From NCBI GenBank assembly GCA_003676145.1, contig NAUB01000021.1, forward strand, positions 186,001-250,000: 64,000 nucleotides of DNA. The letters are read 5' to 3'. The notes beneath the pieces were generated by a model. That model did not search any database and was not told the DNA's origin. It saw nothing but the letters and a program-made list of their open reading frames with translations. The translations under genes were made by a program, and so were the position numbers. The DNA comes from a gamma proteobacterium symbiont of Stewartia floridana (GTDB taxonomy: Bacteria; Pseudomonadota; Gammaproteobacteria; Chromatiales; Chromatiaceae). Of this stretch, positions 36,218 through 44,121 are shown in pieces (position 1 is the first letter of the stretch; every line of letters starts with the position of its first letter).

Positions 36218-36898
36218 CTACTGGTTCAGAGAATAGGCCATAGCGTATGTTATGGGCAGGGGACACTGCAGTGCTTGCGGGATCTTTGGAAAAGGCTGAG
36301 CGGCCTTGATGGCTTTATTGGCCGCTTTGCGTAACAAACCGTGTGCACCTTGAATCTCCAAGTCAGTGATATCTCCACCACATGAGAGTTTGAAGCTGAC
36401 ACGCACATTTCCCTCAATATTTTTACGACGCGCCAGGGTCGGATAGCGTTTTTTTTGCTCTATGCTGGATAGAATCTCTGCAAGAAACACCTCCAACAGT
36501 TGTGCTTTGGGTTGGACCTTCGGTGGAGCCGGTTGTGCAATGTTCACCGGTTCAATTGGTGGTGTCGGTGCTGCTTCAACAATTGGCGGGGGCTCTATTT
36601 TCGGTGGTGGTTTCTTGGCCTTTACAACCTTCTTAACCGGTCGCTTCTTGGGTTTCGGTTTTTTGGGGGGAGGCGGCTTGGGCGTCTGCTTCACCTTTTT
36701 TATCTCAACCGGCTTCTGTTGAACGGGTTCAGGTGCGGGTTGAGTAAAACTTAACTGTACCAGTAGGGGATCGGTCAGGTTTTTTTTGAGTTTTGCATGT
36801 TCAACCCTGATGTCGGACCAGCTGGTCATAAAGATCATATGCAGACCCAAGGAAAGAGCGATGGCAGCAGTGTATCTGAAAAGCTTGCCCTCGATCAT
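36218..36898 (-). CDS. tonB: TonB energy transducer
   Basis: A 226-residue TonB: an N-terminal membrane anchor (YTAAIALSLGLHMIFMTSW), a Pro/Lys-rich spacer that crosses the periplasm (about 65-125, with PKPPPPKKPKPKKRPVKK), and a C-terminal domain that engages outer-membrane receptors (RRKNIEGNVRVSFKLSCGGDI ... AANKAIKAAQPFP). Its start overlaps the ExbD stop as ATGA. It is the last gene of the seven-gene operon that begins with the receptor at 40511-42676, so it is probably a dedicated TonB. Confidence 0.92.
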   Translation of the reverse strand: MIEGKLFRYTAAIALSLGLHMIFMTSWSDIRVEHAKLKKNLTDPLLVQLSFTQPAPEPVQQKPVEIKKVKQTPKPPPPKKPKPKKRPVKKVVKAKKPPPKIEPPPIVEAAPTPPIEPVNIAQPAPPKVQPKAQLLEVFLAEILSSIEQKKRYPTLARRKNIEGNVRVSFKLSCGGDITDLEIQGAHGLLRKAANKAIKAAQPFPKIPQALQCPLPITYAMAYSLNQ

Positions 36899-37296
36899 GG
36901 TTTGTCGGTCAGGATATCCAGGGATTCCGCACCGGCACGCCGGGCTGCATCGATGATCTTGATGGCCTGGCCAAACTGGGCGGCCTGATCACCTTTGAGT
37001 TGCACCATACGTTTGCTGTTCGCATGAAGCATCGCACTGAGCGTCTCATCGAGCTGCTCCAGCGGTGTCGGCTCACCATCAAGCACAATTTCTCCTGATG
37101 GGAGCAGAGTGATCACCAAGGGTTCATTGTCCTGGCTCGGCTGACTACTGAGTGCCTCCGGTAGTTGTATGTCAATGGCCTCATCCTCGATGAAATGGGC
37201 CGTCAGCATAAAAAAGACCAGCAGTAGAAAGACGATGTCGATCAGCGGGGTCAGATTGAGCACATGAGTGGAGTGTCTGCGGTACTCATACCCCAT
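36895..37296 (-). CDS. exbD: ExbD biopolymer transport protein
   Basis: A 133-residue single-pass protein: YRRHSTHVLNLTPLIDIVFLLLVFFMLTAHF carries the transmembrane segment with the Asp (LID) essential for proton use. The periplasmic part has IDIQLPEA and the VQLKGDQAAQFGQAIKIIDAARRAG region. It overlaps ExbB by 11 bp and TonB by 4 bp. Confidence 0.93.
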   Translation of the reverse strand: MGYEYRRHSTHVLNLTPLIDIVFLLLVFFMLTAHFIEDEAIDIQLPEALSSQPSQDNEPLVITLLPSGEIVLDGEPTPLEQLDETLSAMLHANSKRMVQLKGDQAAQFGQAIKIIDAARRAGAESLDILTDKP

Positions 37297-37945
37297 CGGT
37301 GATACTCTCCCAATGTGTTGTCTGGGGCTCCTCCGGATGGCTGATGCTTGATGAGCGACGTTCCAGCAGCAGTGCGATACAGCGAGTCATCGATAGCGCC
37401 CGTCGTTCCACGCTGCCTTCCAGAAAGTGGAGCAACAACAGCAGTGGGATTGCCACGGCAAGACCGACACCTGTGGTGATCATGGCCTCCCAGATGCCTC
37501 CGGCCAGCGCCTGGGCATCCACCTTGCCACCGGCCTGTTCAATCACCATAAAGGCTTTTATCATGCCGGTGATCGTCCCCAGCAGACCGAGCAGAGGTGC
37601 GGTGTTGCCAAGGATCGATAGGGTACGCAGACCGAATGTCATTCGCTGCACCTCTTCATCGCGCACCCGGTTGCCAACCCCTTGCAGGTCTTTCACGCCT
37701 TCGCTATCGGCCTGTACCATGGCTTGAATGATCCGGGCTTCAGGTCCCTTCAACCCAACGATCTGTTGTTGGCGGTCTTTAAGTTCAAGCAGCTTACCGA
37801 GGTTTGACAGCCAGGCTTTGGGTATCCGGCTCAGGCGGACAAACAGCAGGTATCGTTCAAGTACGATGGCCAGACCGATCGACGAGTAGGCGAGGAGTAT
37901 CCATATGACAGGGCCTCCTTTTGCAATCAGTTCTTCAATGTTCAT
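37286..37945 (-). CDS. exbB: ExbB/TolQ proton channel component
   Basis: About 219 residues from the ATG at 37945, which overlaps the stop of the upstream gene as ATGA; the longer frame to 37975 is less likely. Features: MNIEELIAKGGPVIWILLAYSSIGLAIVLER (TM1), a cytoplasmic loop, and LLGLLGTITGMIKAFMVIEQAGG with ALAGGIWEAMITTGVGLAVAIPLLLLLHFLEG (TM2 and TM3), the MotA/TolQ/ExbB signature. It energises TonB with ExbD. Confidence 0.93.
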   Translation of the reverse strand: MNIEELIAKGGPVIWILLAYSSIGLAIVLERYLLFVRLSRIPKAWLSNLGKLLELKDRQQQIVGLKGPEARIIQAMVQADSEGVKDLQGVGNRVRDEEVQRMTFGLRTLSILGNTAPLLGLLGTITGMIKAFMVIEQAGGKVDAQALAGGIWEAMITTGVGLAVAIPLLLLLHFLEGSVERRALSMTRCIALLLERRSSSISHPEEPQTTHWESITDGV

Positions 37946-38655
37946 GGTGTAATCCATCCTAAGGCTGTGGCACATCCGATCAGGATGAGTAGTCCGATGC
38001 TGGTGTTTTCGAGGGCCAGTCGGTGGCGATTCAAATGGAGCCTGATCTGTCGGCCGAAATGGGCAAGCCCTGTTGCAAATACCAGGGTTGGCAGGAACAC
38101 GGCACCCATCGCAAATCCCGCGCCCAAGACCGCTCCATTGAGTAGACTGGCGCTGGTAGCGGCTGCGAGTATCAGGGTCGTCAGGGGTGCGCAGGGGTTG
38201 AGAGCCATGCCAAAGCCCATCAGATAGAGACTGCCTGGCAGACTCTTGTTCGCCAACGGTGTGCTCTTCAGGCTTGAGGTCAAAGCATCAGGTGTCATCA
38301 ACTGGGCGTTTTGGCACGATGATTTGCAGGCTTTGGGCTGGCGACGAAAAATGATCGAAAGTGCGACCAATATTGTGGCGCCACCGAGAAACCAGCGTAC
38401 CCAGGGTTCCGCTACCAGATCTTCCACCCAAAGCCCAGCCCATCCAGCGGCGGCTGCCAGCAAGGTGTATCCGGAAATACGCCCGAGTGAGAACGGCAAC
38501 AGGGTTCGCCATGCGCCCCAGTCGCGCTGATCACTACCGGTAAATACCGGTCCCAGATAGGGGAGGCAGGCAATGGTGCAGGGACCCGATCCGAAACTGA
38601 GGCCGAGCAACAGAGCAGAGCCAAAGCTCAGACTGACGGGTTCGATCGGGATCAT
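37942..38655 (-). CDS. SafE/CcdA-like membrane protein
   Basis: A 237-residue protein with about six transmembrane segments. It has GLSFGSGPCTIACLPYLGPVF near the start and GFGMALNPCAPLTTLILAAATS in the second half, the twin Cys-Pro repeat of the DsbD/CcdA/SafE group. These proteins pass reducing power across the inner membrane or carry metals and small sulfur compounds. Between the segments is a Cys-rich stretch (ACKSSCQNA). The start overlaps the stop of the polyferredoxin gene as ATGA. In this operon it may work with the polyferredoxin in reducing a metal complex, which is inference. Confidence 0.85.
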   Translation of the reverse strand: MIPIEPVSLSFGSALLLGLSFGSGPCTIACLPYLGPVFTGSDQRDWGAWRTLLPFSLGRISGYTLLAAAAGWAGLWVEDLVAEPWVRWFLGGATILVALSIIFRRQPKACKSSCQNAQLMTPDALTSSLKSTPLANKSLPGSLYLMGFGMALNPCAPLTTLILAAATSASLLNGAVLGAGFAMGAVFLPTLVFATGLAHFGRQIRLHLNRHRLALENTSIGLLILIGCATALGWITP

Positions 38656-39704
38656 GAGGGTTCAGCCCTGCTGTTGCTTCCCTTATTGCCAAACCAGTTG
38701 AGCAGACTCTGTTTTTCCCAATTGGTCTGCGCCTTCTTTCGCTTCTTGAAATAGTTTGGATCGGCCCGAAAGACGGGTATGAATGCGTACTTCAATTGCA
38801 GAACATCCTTATCAGGACAGAACTCAACACAACGTCCGCAGAGTGTGCAGTCTTCAAAGGTAACATTCCGACTGGTCATGTCAGTATGGATTTCATGAAT
38901 ATCCATAGGACAGGCCTTGGCACAAAGTCCGCAGCGATCACATCGTGGGGATGCATTTTTGATCAAGCGTAACAATCCCATTTTGCGAAACACCGCATGC
39001 AGCGCCAGCATCGGACAGATTCGGCAGAAGGGTTGGCGCAGGGTCAATCCCAATGCAAGCATGAGTCCGAACAGAAAGTCAGCGAATAGCGTCAGGGTGA
39101 TGGTGGTGGCATTTGCCGTATCCACATGAAGCTGTTCGGTACTGCCGGTCGCCAGTGTGGTCAGGATTCGACTGGGGCATATCTTGCAGAAGGGGTCTCC
39201 CAGGTCATGGTTCAACATCCCCATACCCGTCAGCAAGGGGAAGCCGAAGACCAGCAACACCAGAATAAACCATTTTACCGGGCGAACTTTGGCAACCTGG
39301 GATTTGGAGAGCGATTCCTGGCGCTGTAAGCCGATCTTTTGACCGATCATCTGCAGAAGCTCCTGGAAGGTGCCCAGGGGGCAGAGCCAACCGCAGAAAG
39401 CCTTGTTGAGTATCACAAACAATACCAAAAAGGTGCCCAGCGTAATCAATGTGGGCATCACACCCATCAACAGATTACCCCCTTTGGCGATGGTCTCACC
39501 CAGCCGGTGATCCATCTGGTGCTGGATGGGAATCAGGGTACACAGATCCGAGCCCTGGAAATCGTAAGCGCAGCTCAGGGCGGGCAGGGCGCCACTGAGT
39601 TTCTCTTCCAGGTAGTAACCGGTAATCAGACCCCCATAAACGAAAAAGACAAAGGCACTGATCTGCACCAGTTTGCGTATCACGGAAAGATTCAAGGTGC
39701 TCAT
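38652..39704 (-). CDS. NapH/NosR/CcoG-like polyferredoxin membrane protein
   Basis: A 350-residue inner-membrane iron-sulfur protein. Five or so transmembrane segments are interleaved with CGWLCPLGTFQEL, FCKICPSR and FCRICPMLALHAVF, the typical NapH/NosR CxxxCP motifs. The C-terminal soluble part has two 4Fe-4S clusters: CDRCGLCAKACPMDI and CTLCGRCVEFCPDKD. It passes electrons from the cytoplasm or quinone to periplasmic targets. The start overlaps the stop of the DUF4198-like gene as ATGA. In this TonB operon a role in metal reduction, like FtrD, is likely but inferred. Confidence 0.9.
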   Translation of the reverse strand: MSTLNLSVIRKLVQISAFVFFVYGGLITGYYLEEKLSGALPALSCAYDFQGSDLCTLIPIQHQMDHRLGETIAKGGNLLMGVMPTLITLGTFLVLFVILNKAFCGWLCPLGTFQELLQMIGQKIGLQRQESLSKSQVAKVRPVKWFILVLLVFGFPLLTGMGMLNHDLGDPFCKICPSRILTTLATGSTEQLHVDTANATTITLTLFADFLFGLMLALGLTLRQPFCRICPMLALHAVFRKMGLLRLIKNASPRCDRCGLCAKACPMDIHEIHTDMTSRNVTFEDCTLCGRCVEFCPDKDVLQLKYAFIPVFRADPNYFKKRKKAQTNWEKQSLLNWFGNKGSNSRAEPS

Positions 39705-40498
39705 GCTTTTTTATCCCGTTTCTTCAGGTTTTGTCCCAGATAGCCACCGGCGAGAAAGCCTATGCCCAACACCAACAGCCCCAGCTCTGTGGATTGCCAG
39801 TGGCTGGGATTGACCCGGTAGTCGGCAACCAGTTGAGTGGAGTAGTTGGTATCGTTTTGTTGGTACTCACCGCTGATGGTGAGTTGTGCTGTCTGCTTAC
39901 TTCTTTCACCCTCTGTCAGGCCAGGAAAATCATCCGGGATTTCAAAGCTGACCCGGCCATGTTCATCGGTATGGAGCGTCTGCTGACTGCCATTTGAGGT
40001 GGTCAGTGTCAAAGGGTGATTGCTTAAAAGCTCTCCCTGGTATCGCGCCAGGAATCCCCAAGTCTGTTGACTGTGGTAGCGGTAGTGCTCTCTAGGCAGT
40101 GGATCCGGAACAATCTCAAACTCACTTTTTTGCGCAGCAGTCAATTTGACCGGGTTCTGTTTACTGGGCCGGCCGAACATATACTGGTAACGAATGATTA
40201 CCTCTTTGTGGTCACCCCAATCCTTCTCCACAACCAGGGCGTGATAGTTGTCCACACCACTTACCGGCATGGTGACTTTGCCCATTACCGGCGTTATGGT
40301 CTGGCTTGAGAGGTCGGGTTTGATATAGGTAATCGTGGCGCCATCCAGATGATCAATATGAAAGGTTTTGGCTCCCCGGTGACCGTGAGAGACCGCAGGC
40401 TTTTTGCTTTTGAGGTTCTGTTCCTCATCCGCTGAGACTACCCCGGTCGGAGGCAGCATCACGGCGGCCACCAGAATTGCCAGTTTAGATGGTTTCAT
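39701..40498 (-). CDS. Periplasmic DUF4198-like protein with C-terminal anchor
   Basis: A 265-residue protein with a signal peptide (MKPSKLAILVAAVMLPPTGVVSA) and a C-terminal transmembrane segment followed by KKRDKKA (positive inside). The body has two beta domains: one resembling DUF4198/NikK-type metal proteins (SQTITPVMGKVTMP, VVEKDWGDHKEVIIRYQYMFG) and one Ig-like (LSNHPLTLTTSNGSQQTLHTDEHGRVSFEIP). The His-rich start (SHGHRGAKTFHIDH) could bind metal. It follows the receptor by 12 bp and overlaps the next gene as ATGA. Metal chaperoning is inferred. Confidence 0.75.
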   Translation of the reverse strand: MKPSKLAILVAAVMLPPTGVVSADEEQNLKSKKPAVSHGHRGAKTFHIDHLDGATITYIKPDLSSQTITPVMGKVTMPVSGVDNYHALVVEKDWGDHKEVIIRYQYMFGRPSKQNPVKLTAAQKSEFEIVPDPLPREHYRYHSQQTWGFLARYQGELLSNHPLTLTTSNGSQQTLHTDEHGRVSFEIPDDFPGLTEGERSKQTAQLTISGEYQQNDTNYSTQLVADYRVNPSHWQSTELGLLVLGIGFLAGGYLGQNLKKRDKKA

Positions 40499-40510
40499 GA
40501 GCGTGCATCC

Positions 40511-42676
40511 TCAGAACAGATAGGTATAAGTGAGCATGGCATTGCGAGGAGCGCCAGCCGAATAGGTTTTATTGCCACTGGTACTTTTCTTCACTTCGGT
40601 GGCATAGCGTTTGTCAAACAGGTTTTCCAGGTTGAGTGAGAGTGTATGGGAGCCTGTCTGATAACTGAGCATCAGATTGGTCAGGAAGTCGTAACCATCG
40701 TATTTTTCACTATTGGCATTATCGACGTAGTAGCTACCCCAGCTGTTGCTGCGGATGACTGCTTTAATGCCGAGGGGATGGTTGTAACCCAGTCCCAGGC
40801 CATACTGCTGACGCGGGATGTAGGGGAGTTGATTACCTGACCGATCGACCGGCGTCTGAGTCCGTCCGGTACGAACCAGCTCATCAAAATCGCTGAAGGT
40901 ATAGTCACTGTAGGCAAAACTGCCTTCCAGCCAGATGTTGTTGCTGAGATCGTAACGGCCACTCAGTTCAAGCCCCTTCTTCAAGGTCTCTCCGGCGTTC
41001 TGAAACTCGGTAGTGAGATCCTCGTTGAGGGTTGAGACGATCTCGTCACTGACGGTGGTGCGATAGAGTGCCAGATCGAATGACCACGCCTGTTCGCGTC
41101 CCTTGAAACCAACTTCCACGTTCTGTGCTGTGGCCGCATCCAGTTTGGGATTGCTCTGGATTTCAGACTCGGATGGGACCTGGCCGGATTGAGCAACGAC
41201 ACCATAGACATTGATGCTCTGGTTCAGGGCATAGGTCAAACCCAGCTTGGGCGAGAAAAGATTGAAGGTTTTATCGGTTTTTGTCTGTTCCGGTGTGTCA
41301 AAGAAGGTGTAAGTTCCACTGCCATAGCTGTATTCACCAAATGCTGTGCTATCGATATCAAAGTTGTTGCGGTCATATCGAAAACCGAATTCAAGGTTTA
41401 CTTTTTCAGTCGGTTGCATGGTCTCCTGAATGTAAAAGCCGTACAGGGTATTGGTGGAGTCCTCTTCTTCAAGCAGCTCACCGGCTCGATCGGAGTTGGT
41501 ATGCAGAATGGTCGCTGGTCCGGTTGGATTCCAGGCCGGTGGCGGGGCTGTCTCAACATCCGCATAGGTGTACTTTTTTGTATCTTCGGTGTTATCCCGG
41601 CGGGCTGTCACACCGGCGACCAGTGTGCTTTCCCCCCAAAGCTGATGTTTCAATGAGATCTCCAGGTCGGTACCGAAAACAGTCGTGCCCGGATTGTCGT
41701 TGATGGCACCGGTTACCGGGTGGTAGTGATCCCACTGATTGGCGTAGACACGTGGCTTCAGGGTGAGATTGTCCATCTCCTGTTCATAACGGGAGTTGAA
41801 AAACCAGATGGTGGAGTAGCGCCCGCTGTGCTGCCAGGGACTGCTGGTGGTATCTTTTTGCTCGCCGCTATCGAGATAACGCTCAAACTCTTCCTCATCC
41901 ATTGAGCTGGGCAGTTGCAGGTCCGCTTCATGGTAGCTCAGCTCCGATTCCAGGGTGCCACCGCTGTCCAGCAGAAAACCGTGTTTCAGTGCCAGCTGTT
42001 TGGACTCAAACTCATTCCAGTCCCGCCAGTCGTTGTCTGTTTTGCGATAGGATGCAGTGATCGATGCGGCGTTACTGTCGTTGATATCACCCGCCAGGCG
42101 GCCATGCAGGTTCTGCTGTCCAAACTCACCGGCTCCCAATTTGACCCGGTTGCTGTCTGTATCGAAAACAGATTTGGATATGATCTGGATGGTACCGCCG
42201 GCAGAGCCGGCACCAAACAGTGAGCCAGGCCCTTTAGTGATCTCAATGCGTTCGATGTCCTGGGTATCGATGAAATCAAAACGGGAGAAGCTGTCGGGGT
42301 CTGTCATCGGAACCCCATCCCGGATGACCATGATCTCCCGCACGCCATAGTTGGCTTTCTGCCCGGCGCCACGAATAATCAGGCGGCTGTCATAGGCTGA
42401 ATTCTTGGAGTTGATCAGAACGCCGGGGCTGCCCTGAATCGCATCCTTGATGTTGAACATCTTTTCACTTTCGATACGCTCCGAGTCGATGACATCGATC
42501 GAGCCGGCAACCTCTTTGGTTTTTCGTTCGATTCTGGAGGCGGTAACACTGATGACATCAAACTCCTCATCTGTAGCACTGTTTTCAGTCTCTTCTGCGA
42601 CGGCGTAAGGTTGGGTGGTTGCGGTGAGGAGGGATAAGAGTGCAAAGTTGATACTGTGTTTAGGTAAAGACTTCAT
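40511..42676 (-). CDS. TonB-dependent outer-membrane receptor
   Basis: About 721 residues from the ATG at 42676 (MKSLPKHSINFALLSLLTATTQPYA, signal peptide); a start at 42760 is not preferred. The TonB box region is EEFDVISVTASR. The plug has SIDVIDSERIES, NIKDAIQGSPGVLI, RLIIRGAG, VIRDGVPMTDPDSFSRFDFI and IERIEITKGPGSLFGAGSAGGTIQI. The barrel ends in NAMLTYTYLF with the terminal Phe. Its operon partners (DUF4198-like, polyferredoxin, SafE-like, ExbBD-TonB) suggest uptake of a metal complex, perhaps copper, nickel or iron. No Fur box is visible upstream. Confidence 0.92.
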   Translation of the reverse strand: MKSLPKHSINFALLSLLTATTQPYAVAEETENSATDEEFDVISVTASRIERKTKEVAGSIDVIDSERIESEKMFNIKDAIQGSPGVLINSKNSAYDSRLIIRGAGQKANYGVREIMVIRDGVPMTDPDSFSRFDFIDTQDIERIEITKGPGSLFGAGSAGGTIQIISKSVFDTDSNRVKLGAGEFGQQNLHGRLAGDINDSNAASITASYRKTDNDWRDWNEFESKQLALKHGFLLDSGGTLESELSYHEADLQLPSSMDEEEFERYLDSGEQKDTTSSPWQHSGRYSTIWFFNSRYEQEMDNLTLKPRVYANQWDHYHPVTGAINDNPGTTVFGTDLEISLKHQLWGESTLVAGVTARRDNTEDTKKYTYADVETAPPPAWNPTGPATILHTNSDRAGELLEEEDSTNTLYGFYIQETMQPTEKVNLEFGFRYDRNNFDIDSTAFGEYSYGSGTYTFFDTPEQTKTDKTFNLFSPKLGLTYALNQSINVYGVVAQSGQVPSESEIQSNPKLDAATAQNVEVGFKGREQAWSFDLALYRTTVSDEIVSTLNEDLTTEFQNAGETLKKGLELSGRYDLSNNIWLEGSFAYSDYTFSDFDELVRTGRTQTPVDRSGNQLPYIPRQQYGLGLGYNHPLGIKAVIRSNSWGSYYVDNANSEKYDGYDFLTNLMLSYQTGSHTLSLNLENLFDKRYATEVKKSTSGNKTYSAGAPRNAMLTYTYLF

Positions 42677-43135
42677 AATTTTAATTCTGCTATACGTGTT
42701 AAAAGGTTGGTAATGATCATCATCCGCACGATCAATCACCTCAATGCTCCAGGTAGTCACAGAATAAAGTTGTAAAGTTATCGAACTTTTATCTCTGTTC
42801 CCGAGTCCGAACCGATATCCGGCTGACTGCTCTCCATGGCGGACTTCCCAGGTAATAGCAATTTCAAGGCCAAGGAATAAGTTATTGAAATATAATAATT
42901 AAATGTTATTCAATTGAGTTCCGATTTAAGTCAAAAGACCTAAAGCGGGTTATATGACCTAATTTTTATGTGGATTATCAGGTCAGTGATTTGCACAACT
43001 GTTTGAAAGATTTTTTAATAGACGAGAAGTGTTGATGAAAAGAGCGGGCACTATAGAGAAGCGTGTCGATGGGGCGGTTGATCTTATCTAAAGGTGAAGT
43101 CGACGCTACTGTTAGCCGAATAGATAAAAACTGTA
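42677..43135. promoter_or_regulatory. Divergent regulatory region upstream of the TonB receptor operon
   Basis: It contains ATTGAA (42884-42889) and TTCAAT (42909-42914) as an inverted pair, two direct copies of GACCTAA (42937-42943, 42956-42962) and an inverted AGGTCA at about 42980. These are candidate operator elements; no Fur, FNR or CRP box fits well. Confidence 0.35.
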
Positions 43136-43384
43136 ATGAGAAAAAAGTACATAGCCTTCAATAGTCGATTGAGCTTTCTGATACTGATAGGTGGTATGGC
43201 CATCATGATTATTGGTGTATCGATTCTGGCCAGCCTATGGCGAGGGGGCGATTTTGCGATTGCACTGTTTCTTGGTTGTATTTATGTGATTATGGTCAAT
43301 CTGATCTTCGCATCCGAAAACAGATTGACGGACAAAGCGGAATTCAATGCCGACAATAACTTGGATGATTCTGATGGCCTCTGA
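43136..43384 (+). CDS. Small two-segment membrane protein of unknown function
   Basis: An 82-residue protein with two clear transmembrane segments (LSFLILIGGMAIMIIGVSILASLW and FAIALFLGCIYVIMVNLIF) and an acidic C-terminal tail (KAEFNADNNLDDSDGL). No family recognised. It is divergent from the TonB receptor operon and converges with the ferritin-like gene. Confidence 0.65.
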   Translation: MRKKYIAFNSRLSFLILIGGMAIMIIGVSILASLWRGGDFAIALFLGCIYVIMVNLIFASENRLTDKAEFNADNNLDDSDGL

Positions 43385-43598
43385 TCGTTACATTATTTAC
43401 CGCGTGGCCCACTAGTGCTCCAGCAAGTTATGCGTCGCTCTATTTGTCTGTATCCATAAGTGATAGATAGTAAGAGCAGCAGATCCTGCAATAAAAGGAC
43501 ATTTGTGGTTGCAAGGCAGATCGACTGAGTAAAAGTGAACGGATCCGCGGCAGGATCAACGAGCCTGACTTAAACCGAATCTGGAATCTTGATTACGA

Positions 43599-44102
43599 TC
43601 AGACCCCACCACTGTGAATGGTTTCGTAATAGACCTTTTCCAGTTGGTTCTTATGTTCCGTCTCTTCATTGGCAAGGAATTGAAACAGCTCCTTGATCGG
43701 ACCATCCCCGGTGCTCTCGGCGAGGGCGTGGTACTGTTCCATGGCTGCATGTTCCCGCCCTAAGGCATATTGCAGTACCGACTGGTCGTCGGGCCTGTCA
43801 CCCAGTTGCGGAAGGTGGATGGCATCGGAGAACTTTTTATCGCTTGCCGGGATCTCCACCAGGGCTTGAACCTGCTGCTCAAGGTCGGGACGGTTCTTCA
43901 GTTCGGTAAACAGATCGAAATGGCGTTGCTCCTCTTCCGCCAACTCCTCTACCAGGTAGCGGATCTGTTTACTGACTTTAGGAATCAGATCCGTGTAGAA
44001 GTCCCGGGCGGTACGTTCGAACTCGATCGCGACTTCCAGAATCTCCGCCAGGCTTTTTTTCGATTTCAATCTGTCGTAACCACTGCTATGACCTTCAGAC
44101 AT
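43599..44102 (-). CDS. Ferritin-like/rubrerythrin-type di-iron protein
   Basis: A 167-residue four-helix protein. Metal ligand motifs in order are EFERTARDFY (about 30), EEEQRHFDLF (about 57), GREHAAMEQY (about 117) and NEETEHKNQL (about 147), the two ExxH-type pairs of ferritin-like di-iron sites. There is no rubredoxin domain. It begins 19 bp after the stop of the FAD/ferredoxin fusion and is probably the last gene of the Mbx/Mbs-like operon, where it could give peroxide protection or iron handling. Confidence 0.88.
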   Translation of the reverse strand: MSEGHSSGYDRLKSKKSLAEILEVAIEFERTARDFYTDLIPKVSKQIRYLVEELAEEEQRHFDLFTELKNRPDLEQQVQALVEIPASDKKFSDAIHLPQLGDRPDDQSVLQYALGREHAAMEQYHALAESTGDGPIKELFQFLANEETEHKNQLEKVYYETIHSGGV

Positions 44103-44121
44103 GGCGATGCCACTCCTGCTG

